NCBI GenBank assembly: GCA_009602725.1
Contig: WELB01000114.1
Span: forward strand, 211,424 to 250,194
Length of the DNA: 38,771 nt
Origin: Spirogloea muscicola
Lineage: Eukaryota; Streptophyta; Zygnematophyceae; Spirogloeales; Spirogloeaceae
Reading direction: 5' to 3'
Shown here: in pieces, positions 11,884-21,100 of the stretch
How positions within the stretch are numbered: the first letter of the stretch is position 1
Layout of the letters: each line of letters starts with the position of its first letter
The notes under the pieces: generated by a model
Told to the model about the DNA's origin: nothing
The model's input: the letters and a program-made list of their open reading frames with translations, nothing else
Databases searched by the model: none
Translations under genes and position numbers: made by a program

Positions 11884-12905
11884 TCATGACTCCTCCTCTC
11901 GCTCTGGAGGCAGCCCACACGGAAGAAGCATCTTCTGCAATGTGCAGACAGGCATGACAGAGGCAACTCATCAATGACCTTGCAAGGAGCTGCAATGTAG
12001 CCATCAAGATGCAATCAAGACCTGTAATGGAGGCCTGATTTCAAAATGACTTTGCTGCTAGCAAATGTGCTAAAATATTCTGTAAGACTTGGAGCCGTCC
12101 AGCTGACAATTAGTCAAGGCAAAACCCTTGCAGCACCTGCATGAAGTTGTAACGCTCGCGGCCAATAGATTCGTTCTCTGCAACAGCGAAGTAGGAAAGG
12201 AGGGAGTAGTGGCCGATGTACGAAGCGTAGCTGTCACGCTGGATGTTGACAGCCCATTCACTGCATGCAGGGTATGTGAAGTGCCATGAGAGTGAAGCAC
12301 ACGAGGCAGAAGAAATTCCGAAGTCACATCTTGCATATCAGTCCGTTAGGTGCTTAAGAGATGAAACAAGGGTTTATGGAGCTCAACTCTGACAGGCTAA
12401 GGTTGAGGAGTCTGTAAAGAAGCACAAAAGCGGCGTTCTTCCGAGCTAGGCAAGCAGCAACACAGCTGATTCTAGGGTTTGAGGTAGAGGGTTTCAGGAT
12501 TTAGGGTGTAGGGTTTAAGGCTTCATTGCTAGTGTTAAGGGAAAACGAAAACTAAGGTTTGGGATTTAGGCGCGTCTCAGTGAATGCGGACGAGCAGTCA
12601 TGGTCATGGACGAGGAATGCCGTCAAGCTCCGCCGCTCTGAGCGGTGAGGGGCAGCAGCGGTGGCGAAGCCGGCAGGAATTAGCGCAGGGCGGCCCAGAA
12701 GATCGGTAACTCACAAGCGGTTGAGGTCGGCGTGGCCGGTGCCCACGTACTTGGCCTGCAGGTGCTCGAGCTGGCTGTTGATGTTGAAGCGGTCGCTCGC
12801 CTGCACACGAGCCAGAGGCGGCGGCGCGGCTCAGGGCCGCGGCGCAGGTCGCGGGCGCGAGGCCGCGCTGCCAGGACGCGGCGGGCGACGCGGGCTCACC
12901 TGCAT
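11884..12905 (-). CDS. SF3B5: Splicing factor 3B subunit 5 (SF3b10), complete
   Basis: Small subunit of the SF3b complex of the U2 snRNP, acting in branch-point recognition in the nucleus. Four coding exons on minus: 12905-12900 (ATGCAG only), 12800-12715, 12260-12137, 11934-11884, in phase with GT-AG introns, 88 residues; animal and plant forms are 86-87. Recognisable blocks are ASDRFNINSQLEHLQAKYVG, EWAVNIQRDSYASYIGHY, LLSYFAVAENESIGRERYNF and KMLLPCGLPPEREEES before TGA. These match the plant protein almost throughout. The start is fixed by Met-Gln joined to ASDRF. A telomere-like tract lies about 25 nt upstream of the ATG and another in intron 2. The first coding exon is only six nucleotides long. 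Confidence 0.97.
12471..12570. repeat. Telomere-like tract (TTTAGGG) in SF3B5 intron 2
   Basis: About 100 nt of CTAGGGTTTGAGG, AGAGGGTTTCAGGATTTAGGG, TGTAGGGTTTAAGG and TTTGGGATTTAGG variants inside the intron between exons 12260 and 12715. The C-rich strand is the SF3B5 coding strand. Confidence 0.85.
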
Positions 12906-12929
12906 CTTGGCGGCGCCGCTGGCGGAGGC

Positions 12930-12955
12930 GTAGGGTTTAGGGTCTAGGGTTTCGG
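12930..12955 (-). promoter_or_regulatory. Telo-box-like motif just upstream of the SF3B5 start codon
   Basis: On the gene's strand this reads AAACCCTAGACCCTAAACCC, ending about 25 nt before the ATG at 12905. The plant telo-box (AAACCCTAA) is a known promoter element of translation and growth genes. Its role here is inference; it could equally be another inert telomere-like insertion. Confidence 0.45.
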
Positions 12956-13049
12956 TTTTGACGGCGCGGCCTCGGCGGCCGCCGCCCCCTCAGTCAGCCG
13001 GCGGTCGTGCAGAGGCTCTGAGGACGACGGACACCTTGCGCGCCGACGG

Positions 13050-13135
13050 CTGCGGCTGCGGCAGCGGCGGCGGCGGCGTGCGGCGGAGGCGGCGGCGGCG
13101 GCGGCGGCGGCTGCGGCCGCCGAGCTGCAAGGGGT
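13050..13135. repeat. GGC-rich simple repeat upstream of SF3B5
   Basis: Interrupted GCGGCGGCGG triplet runs, on the upstream side of SF3B5. Frames through it encode only Gly or Arg or Ala runs. Probably part of a CpG-rich promoter region. Confidence 0.6.
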
Positions 13136-13398
13136 GCACTGCAGATTCGTTCTGCTTTCGCAGACGGACCTTGTCACTGCTTTCCTCGGGTGGCTTTCGG
13201 CACTTTACTCTTCATTCTTCATTCTGGGCTGGCCACTCACAGCCATCGCCCGCTAGTGGCAGGGTTCTTGCTGACTTCAACGCCGCTGGCTCGTGGGCCC
13301 AGGTATACCGCATGCGATTGTCAGTCTCCCTTCAGCGAGCTACTCAGACCTGATGTTGCTCGCTCGTGGGTACTGAGCTTCCCTCTGCATCGTCTATG

Positions 13399-13512
13399 GA
13401 AGAAGGTGCTCTCCCAATGGGGGCAAGGGCTGTGAGAAGCCAGCCCGAAAAGAATTGACGAAGTTCGAAGGGGCCAAATTACGAGCTAAGCAGCGACTGT
13501 GGGGCCTGAAGT
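13399..13512. repeat. Repeat X, copy B (114 bp)
   Basis: Matches 14749-14862 over 114 bp with about six differences. It contains CTCCCAATGGGGGCAAGGGC, TGTGAGAAGCCAGCCC, GAAAAGAATTGAC and AGCTAAGCAGCGACTG. It carries the same GGGCTGGC-type core, inverted, as the other foldback arms. Confidence 0.85.
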
Positions 13513-13530
13513 CTATGTGTTTTGCAGTGT

Positions 13531-13665
13531 TTTGTAGTGTAGTCCTTTTCCGGCTCCTCTTTCTTTGGCTTTGGACATTGTCCATTCTTTTTTGGGCTGG
13601 CTTTGCCAGCCCCTCTTCTCTATGGGCGAGCACTTCCTTTCCTTCAGCGGTCCACGGCCCACGCC
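13531..13665. repeat. Foldback-repeat left part, copy B
   Basis: About 130 bp similar to 10715-10850: TTTGTAGTGTAGTCC, CTCTTTCTTTGGCTTTG, CATTGTCCATTCTTTT, GGCTTTGCCAGCCCC and ATGGGCGAGCAC occur in the same order in both. In inverted orientation its core pairs with repeat X at 13399-13512. Confidence 0.8.
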
Positions 13666-13726
13666 TTGCATCTGCGTGCTGGCCGTGCTTCTCGCTGCGG
13701 CCTCGGGCTTTCGGCAGGGGGATAGT

Positions 13727-13830
13727 TTTCCGGCAGCTAGTTTGTCGGATTTGAGGCTCCTCACTCATGACTACTGACTGGTCGATCCTCCCCTGTTCTG
13801 ACAGCATCTTCAGGCCCCTTCGTAAGGGAA
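13727..13830. repeat. Repeat Y, inverted copy flanking the retrotransposon remnant
   Basis: The reverse complement of this segment matches 14850-14935 (GGGGCCTGAAG, then GAGGATGGACCA, GTGAGGAGCCTCACATCCG, ACAGACTAGCTGCCG). Together the two copies bracket the decayed reverse-transcriptase end at 13923-14560. Confidence 0.7.
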
Positions 13831-13922
13831 TTTCGTGTATTTGAAACAAACGAAGGCCCAATGGCCAAGTACAAAGGCAAGCACATCTTAAAACCTACAT
13901 AACCTACGGTAGATTGACCGGC

Positions 13923-14560
13923 TCAGTGACCACGGGTCAAAACATAAAGGTCGCTAACCGATGCCTGAATACTAGATGGCAGATACGAAGCCCTTCTGCC
14001 ACCAACTAGAGCTCGCCCAGCTTTCTGGTGCAAAGCATTAGCCTGAGCACGCTGCAAACAGGCCGAAACTCGTCGCCGCAAGAACGACAGATATGCAGCT
14101 GGCAAGCCCATCTCAGCCGGGAACACATCTGCATGTCATGTGTAGCCTAGATTGGCTATGTTTTGAAGGAGAGTAAGGAAACGAGGACCCAAGCAGCCAA
14201 AGATGTCGATTGCCGCTGGCAGGAGCTGATCACTTCGGGGTAATCGGAGTAGTGCTGCAACTTTCTTTGTTCAGCACTGCCCACTGGGTGGCCAGCAATG
14301 TGTGTCGATGCTGGACCTTTATAGGCCTCCGTAACCACAACATCGACCAAGGCCCGTGGTCCTCCACCAGGTTGCACGCCCAGTGTCAAGCGTGCGGCGA
14401 TGCTGACGTCCCTGGGCATCCGTGGTGAGGCATGATGTTGTTCACTTCCACGACCGCACTGTACCCGGCGTCGCGCATCAAACCCGCCAGAGCGTCACGG
14501 AGGAGGTTGTGGACGCCCACCACTTCTGGTCCAGTGGGGCATTGCAGCATGTGAGTGGCG
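13923..14560 (-). pseudogene. Decayed C-terminal end of a non-LTR retrotransposon (LINE) polyprotein
   Basis: On minus, consecutive frames give HNLLRDALAGLMRDAGYSAV, then ALVDVVVTEAYKGP...AEQRKLQHYSDYP, then after a frame change LLPAAIDIFGCLGPRFL, a TGA, and LSFLRRRVSACLQRAQANAL. This order (H..LRD.L, an acidic [VI]DV.VT block, a K-Y block, an FG..GP block, RRR[VI]S..LQRA.A) is what I know from the C-termini of reverse transcriptase-like proteins in green algal and plant genomes. At least two frame changes and one stop show it is dead. No RT or endonuclease core is present. Confidence 0.55.
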
Positions 14561-14604
14561 AGCTCGGCACCCTTCGTAGCTGCTTAGCGCTTTTTAGGCC
14601 CCTC

Positions 14605-14935
14605 CGTCATTTGGCCCCTTTGGACCTTTGTCAATTCTTTCCGGGCTGGCTTTTCACAGCCCTTGCCCCCCTTGGGGAGTGCCACTTCTCAGCCCTCCCC
14701 ACTTTGGAAAGAAGAAGAAGAAAGCCACTTTCTCTTTGGCGATCAACAGAAGAAGTGGCTCTCCCAATGGGGGCAAGGGCTGTGAGAAGCCAGCCCGAAA
14801 AGAATTGACAAGGTTCGAAGGGGCCAAACTACGAGCTAAGCAGCGACTGCGGGGCCTGAAGAGGCTATGGCAGAACGGGGGAGGATGGACCACTTAGTAG
14901 TGAGGAGCCTCACATCCGACAGACTAGCTGCCGAT
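14605..14935. repeat. Foldback (MITE-like) repeat, copy C, with a long tail
   Basis: Left arm 14613-14693 and right arm 14742-14823 are reverse complements over about 75 nt (TTGTCAATTCTTTCCGGGCT against AGCCCGAAAAGAATTGACAA; CACAGCCCTTGCCCCC against GGGGGCAAGGGCTGTG). They are separated by about 50 nt. The right arm continues as repeats X and Y to 14935. Transcribed, it would form a strong hairpin. Confidence 0.85.
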
Positions 14936-15456
14936 CAACAAGCTAAAATGGAAAGACCGGAAGGTCAGGAGTATTTGCGTGCCACAGCTGGCTTGTCTGG
15001 CCCAAGTTCTCTGTCCTGCTCCTTACATTGACGCCCTGCCCCTGACAAAAGCTGTTGGGATAAGCCGGCAGCCCGCTCTATCATATGGTGGTTATCCGGA
15101 TTGTGCTTGCACAGCCGTGGCAGGGGCTTAAGCTTCGTGGGTCAGACAGATCAACTGGGTTCGGCTCATGCACTGTGGATCGAGGTTGTCCTGTCTGATC
15201 TAGTGGCGCAAGCCGGTGTGGTGCGGGGCATGTTGGCCGCCGCCGCAGCCTCGCGGCAGTGCAGCAGCAGCGGCTCAGAGAGGTAGTGGCAATGCAGGGA
15301 AAGGGTCCAGGTGTTAAGGTCAAGGATCTAAGGCAATGGCAGCGGTGGCCGCGACCAAAAGGATCCCCGACAGCGCCTTGTGCCTTAGCAGCGGCCATGG
15401 CCTGACTCACTGTCAGCGGGCTACGGCAGGCGGCGGCAGCTGGCGGCAAATCCTAT
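14936..15456. other. Upstream flank of the EndoU gene
   Basis: No conserved exon recognised on either strand. The minus-strand open frame at 15081-15449 is Ala/Pro/Arg-rich and looks like composition, not protein. Presumably contains the EndoU promoter. Confidence 0.35.
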
Positions 15457-15503
15457 ATCCCTAAACCCCTACCCTAATTTTTAAACCCAGAACCCTAAAC
15501 CCG
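15457..15503 (+). promoter_or_regulatory. Telomere-like / telo-box tract directly before the EndoU start codon
   Basis: Reads CCCTAAACCCCTACCCTAA, then AAACCCAGAACCCTAAACCC, and ends 4 nt before the ATG at 15508. The C-rich strand is the coding strand, the same orientation as the tract upstream of SF3B5. A regulatory role is inference. Confidence 0.45.
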
Positions 15504-15507
15504 CGTG

Positions 15508-17969
15508 ATGCTCGCCTTCCTCAAGGCCTGCTTCCGCTGCTGCCAAGAAGTCGCGGCGGACGTCCAGGCTGAGCAGCAGCAGCAGCAGCCTCCGCCCGCG
15601 TGGCAGGCGCAGCCACTGCCTCAGCAGCATGGCCAGCCGCCGCCGTACTCGCAGCACCAGCAGCAGTCGTGGGCCCAGATCGTTTCTAGCGATGGCACCG
15701 GCGCCGGCAGCGCTGCGTTCAGGCTGCAGTACTACCATGTCAGTGGCGATCGCTAATCGGTGGAGTGCTCTCTCAGCTCCTCTTGCACGGCTGTCTACTA
15801 GCAGTTTTCTTCCTTTTCTATGTATCGAGAATCATATAGAGAACAGTGGGCCATGCTACTCGTGCCGCAGCTGTGGCTGCCTTCCTAGCACGCCTTCATG
15901 GAGCTGATGGAGCTTGCTGCTGCGGCTTTCTGCAGGTGCCGGCAGCGCATTACGAGGCGTACCAACGACCGCACCAGGAGCAGACCTACGGGCCCGACCT
16001 CGGAATTGGGTCTGACTTGGCACCGGCCCTAGGGGAGCTCAACAGCCTCGCCGCCGCCGCTGCACGATTGTGGGCCCTCGATGCCAACCGACTAGTACCA
16101 GGTAAATCTTCTTTGTATGAATGACAGAGTATTTAAGCTGTAATTGACTCCTTACAGGTACAGTCTCTTAGACTGACCCAGAGCATTGACCTGAACGTGA
16201 ACGCTTGTCACACCCAAAGCCGATGCTCGCGTAAGGGCGCTGCCCACACGAGATCTCCTTTGACCTTCAGACTCGGGCTCTAACCCGACTCTATTTTGGA
16301 TCTCTATCTGCACTGGCCTGCATTAATGCTGCACTGGTCTGCATTGATGCAGGCCGCGACTACGAGATCGACGCCGGCGGCGGCAAGAAGGTGTACCAGC
16401 GCGGTGCTGACTTTGGCGGCGCCTCACTCTTCCGCTACGTCAACCCCGCCGTGTTTGCGCGACCTACTTATGCGCGCTTCTTTGCGCTGCTGGACAATTA
16501 CAACCCCGACGATTCGATTACGGAGTTGGAGACGGCCGAGCACCGCGAGGAGCAGCGAGCTTTCATTGAGGAGGCATGGCGCACGCCGCCCGTCCAGTAC
16601 CTGCACCACTATCTTGCCGCCAAGGGCCTCGCTCCGCAGGTATAACCTGACCCGGCACCATTGCCACTGCTAGTAGGCCAAATGCAAGTTTTGGTGCTCA
16701 AGCGACCCTTGTGACTAGCCATGCATGTTGTGATAATCAGTACATGTGGTTCATAAGTCGATACATAAATTATGGGTACAAGCCATCTGCAATCTGTTCT
16801 CTCTTTCTCTGAATTCAATAGTCTGTGATCATCCATGCTAAGAGTCAGCGTCCTTGTCGACTCAAGACGACTGCACCTTGAGCTTGCAGGATCCCAGCCA
16901 ATTCAAGGTGATGCTGCTGCGGTTATGGTTTGCGCTGCACGGGCGCAATGGCGGCATGCGGTCATCATGTGCGTTCGAGCATGTCTTTGTGGGTGAGATC
17001 AAGCACGGCGCGCATGGCAAGGAGGTCAACGGCTTTCACAATTGGATCCAGGTGCGCCCCTACGCCCTACTCATGGCAACAGTCTGACAGATACAGACCA
17101 GTCCTTCTGTCTTTCTGCACTGATTGAGCCTAGTCTTGGTATCCTGAACCAGTAACTCAATTTGGCCATACTTGAATCCGCGGCTTATTGTGGGTTCTGC
17201 AAGGGCTTGCTTCATGGCACTCACGGCCTGTCGTGCTGTTGTTGCCTCCATCATGGCCGTGTCGAGGGTAGTTCTACATTGAGGAGTCGCGGGGCCGCGT
17301 GGATTACCGCGGTTTCATCCTCCCACGGCGGCACAGCCAGCCCCTGGTCGGCCCCGCACCTGCGTGTCCTGTCCTTGAGAGCAGATTGGAAATTCTCACG
17401 TCTTCCCTCCCCCCCTTGCTGACATTTTATATTAGACATTACAGTATCAAAGTCCAACTTCTTTAGCAACGACCTCGCATTCCATGGACCATACCGCGCA
17501 TGCTTTCTCACTCAGACACCGGTGTGCCGGCTGGCCTTGTAGCGCTGGGCCTGCTACTGACCACGCGCTGGCCCTTACATGCCAAGGTTTCAGGACAAGG
17601 ATAGAGTTTGCAGGGAGCAGCTGCTGCGAGAGACTGTCCACGTTGCTGCAAGTCTTTGATTGGCAGGCAAGCTGTGGGTTCTGGTTTCACCATCATCGTC
17701 TGTGGCACTGATTGCTCCTCCTTTCTGTGCAGCCTGACTCGCAGTCGCAGCTGCTGACAATCCAGTTCGCATGGCTGGGGACGATGAAGGATGTGTCAAG
17801 CACACTCGTGGGAGTAAGCCCCGAATTTGAACTTGCACTCTACACGCTGTGCTTCGCAGCCGGAGCTGAAGACAACCACCTCCACCTTGGCCCGTATGCA
17901 GTGAACGTCAAGGTCTACCGACTCGATCGAGACCGCCTTGGCTCCGCCTTCGTCATTGCTGACAACTAA
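15508..17969 (+). CDS. EndoU-family (XendoU-like) endoribonuclease, complete
   Basis: Predicted metal-dependent, uridylate-preferring endoribonuclease. Six exons in phase: 15508-15738, 15936-16101, 16353-16639, 16890-17051, 17272-17346, 17733-17969, 385 residues. The EndoU core holds both catalytic histidines, H259 in AFEHVFVGE and H278 in VNGFHNWIQ, then FYIEESRGRVDYRGFILP, and the likely catalytic lysine K326 in GTMKDVSSTLVGVSPEFE. The end is NVKVYRLDRDRLGSAFVIAD. The N-terminal 77 residues are outside the family: MLAFLKACFRCCQ (Cys-rich, no convincing signal peptide), then a Gln/Pro-rich stretch with PPPY. The start is the first in-frame ATG. The donor at 17347 is the least certain splice site. 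The gene converges on the DUF815 gene with a 150-bp gap. Confidence 0.94.
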
Positions 17970-18045
17970 TGCAAACATATTTAGGCTGATCCAGCATAGT
18001 TACCTTCAATGCACAGCAGCCACCTTTAGCTTTTGACTAGTCACA

Positions 18046-18067
18046 AATACTATGATTTCATAGTATT
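18046..18067. other. AT-rich hairpin in the EndoU/DUF815 convergent gap
   Basis: AATACTATGA, two T, TCATAGTATT: a perfect 10-bp stem with a 2-nt loop in the 150 bp between two converging stop codons. It may influence 3' end formation for either gene, but this is inference from position only. Confidence 0.5.
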
Positions 18068-18119
18068 GTTTTGAGTATTTTTTGGTACATGGTCATAATG
18101 GCTACCTTTTAAGCAATGG

Positions 18120-21100
18120 CTAGGCCATCTTGGCGCCTTCAAGGGGGTACCCTTCAACCAACAGGTCGTCCACAAGGGCCGCAAGCTGACCCACGCTCTT
18201 CTCCATTCCATCCTCTGTTTTGGTCAAGAAAGCCAGTGCTTCGTCGTCTAGCTCAGCCTGCCCAGTGCTGGCTGTCAGGAGCTCCTTGAAGCAAAGCCCG
18301 TACTCATCCTCATCGGGATGAACATCGGTGGAAACCCGCAGTGTTAGCCTCAGCCTATCAGCAATTGCGGCCGCCACAGGGTCAGGAGCCGCCCCTTTCC
18401 CTGGGACGGTTGCAGGCCGGAGGTCCTTGGAGGGGCTGGTGACACAGAGCAATGCATTCTTGGGCCAAACCTGCAGCAGATTTGCACACTTTGCTCAGGC
18501 AAGCAGTCCGCGACTGAGGAACTCTTTGATCAGTGATCAAAAACTTTGGCAAGGTCAGGCACTGTGATGCTGGCGATGGAAGTGAGGGTGGTCAAGTCTT
18601 GCCTGGTTAGTCTAACTTATGCATTTTCAACCACACTGGGATGACTGGGGTGCCTATAAAAGAGAGTCACATGAGCTAAGTACTGCAAGTGCAGATTCTG
18701 GCGCTGAATATTTGACATCAGGGCCAAAAGCAAGCCTCCACCTTTGGTGGTTGATGATCAACATCGGATTTGAGATGGTCCTTCCAACTACAAATATGTG
18801 AGCTAAGTGGCTAAGCTCAGGTAACATAGTTTTAGGTTTTAACGTTTTCAGAAAATGCTTTGTTATGTGCATCACAGCAGCCTCTCAGAGGAAGCCAGGC
18901 GGGTATTTATGCAAGAGTTCATGGAAGTGCTGTGGACATTGGCGAGGCGGCGGAGCTGCTTACCCTGTATGACCCATCGAGCGATGATTTCAGCACGAGT
19001 GCAGCCTCGTCTCCCGCCTTCATATTATCACAAAGCAAAACAGCCAGTCAGCCTTGTTACCAGTTTGGACTCTTGATGGGTTGATGTACCACAACTTCGG
19101 GTCGTCAGTGAAGAGAATCACCAGGGATAAGCAGAGCGGAGCAGAGTGCACCTTGAAAACGAGGTCATCCATGAGCAAGGCGAAGCGGCGCTGCCAGTGC
19201 TTAGCGACTTCCTCCAGAAGCTGTGGGAGCGTCTTCACATCTGGCAGGGTCACGCGGACAACAACGAGGCCCTGCACCTTGCTGGCCCTCGCGAGCTCGC
19301 CAGCTAGGAGCCAGGTCTTTCCGTGGCCTGGTGGACCGTGCTGTATACATGCAGCAATGAGGAAGAAGTGCCATCATAGTGAAGTTGCAACTTGTGCACT
19401 ACATGTGTAAGTTCTGTATCCACTTCTACATCCCCTACCATTATAGATATCAGGCGTAATGATTGATGATGATGTATCTGGAAAAGGGAGATGAATGACC
19501 AAAGACACTGCCACGCATGCAGTCATCGTTATAGACCCAGCAAAGTTAGGTGCAATACAACAATTTGTGAGCAAGGTAAGTTGCGCAGTACAAGTACCAG
19601 GAAGATATGGGGCGCCGCAAGGCCCTGCAGGTGTCGGTCGAGGCAGCGCCGCAGCTGCAATCTTTCGTTGTTGAACACAGAGAGCTCCGTGCCCCACTCC
19701 TTACGGGCACTCTTGTCTTGATGCAGCTTCCCGCCTTTCCACACAAAGTCTGTACACACAGGTGCGAGCAAAAGCAACGGGCGCGTCACCACAAGTTTAG
19801 TCTGGCTGACAGAAATCGCAAACATCAATGACATTGACGACGCCCCTAAGACCAGAATCCCGTGACAGCGCTAGCTACTTGAGTAGCTATCGACATTTTG
19901 CTCTTCAACTCTTTAATTTAAATTTTTGCAGGAGAATTAGTAGAATTCTCTAGTGGTGTTTAGTCAAATATCTAACCTTTTCTATAATTCTTTTTCTCTT
20001 AGGCATTTGTTGAATATTTCTTGATCGAAATAGCATCGAACTTTCGAACCCACAAGCAAATTTATTTATTGACAACATTGACAGCGGGAGGCCTTGTGAA
20101 CACTTTGACGAAGCCACTAATTTGAATGCCCATCTTCTTCAAAGCACTAATTTCAGACCCTCTATTACTGAGCTTCAAGGTCACACTGAACAAGGTCTGG
20201 GCTACGCATTGTCAAGGTTTCAAATAGAGGTGAGCATCTTGCAAGTACCCGTTGAGGAGGAGACAGGCCCTGTGCCGCAGCTGGAGTAATAATGGAGGAG
20301 GAGGGGCACTGCCTCAGACCACTTCCAGAGGCCCCCGATTTTCCGCCGCCACGTGTCCACCGGACTATTTAGTTGGCCTGCCCAATCTACAAGCAGACCT
20401 GATCAGAAGATACTTAAGACCTCTTGCATCAGTAATGATCTGAGAGTCTGCAGCAGCTGCTTGAGACAGTGTGCCACTCTGAGGGCAGAGGGTCAGAGCT
20501 CAAGGTTGACAAGCTACCACAGTACCTGCCAGCGTATGTTGCGATGTCTGCCTTCTGCCTGCTGCAGGAACCATGGCACTCTTCTCGCCATCCTGATTCA
20601 GCCCTTGCAGCTGGATTGTCGAATCAGCTGGAGCGATGCCCACAAACGCGACCACTAACAGAACGTCAACGAATTTATGCAATCTGCGAGGTAGAGGCCA
20701 TGTTGCCAACACATGGAACGCCCTGACGCGCTGGGGACAACAAGGAAGCTCTTCTTACACGTGTTCAGCTTGAAATCACACCTTATGGTGGTAGCAAGCT
20801 CTCACAGAGACAAGAGAGGTAGCGCTGCCATTACCTGGGTGCTCTTCATATGCAAACCCAAAACCAAATGCATTTCGTGAGAGGTTTGGAGGTGGGCCAT
20901 TGTCAGCTACCGCCACCTTGGTTGAGGCACTGGCTTGGTCACTAGCTTTGCTGGATAGGTTCATGCCAGCCGCCGACTTCCACTCTGGACGGACATCCGA
21001 CACAACGTCACTGACCTGCCACCACAGACAGTACTTACAGCCTTCAGCGAGCTTTGTACTGCCACGCATTGGAGGTCGGACACCTCACCCAAATCCTCTG

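Noticed and set aside
12958-13353. 131-residue plus frame with a polyarginine run
   Set aside because: Encoded by GGC-type simple repeats and running on to foldback repeat DNA; no conserved sequence.
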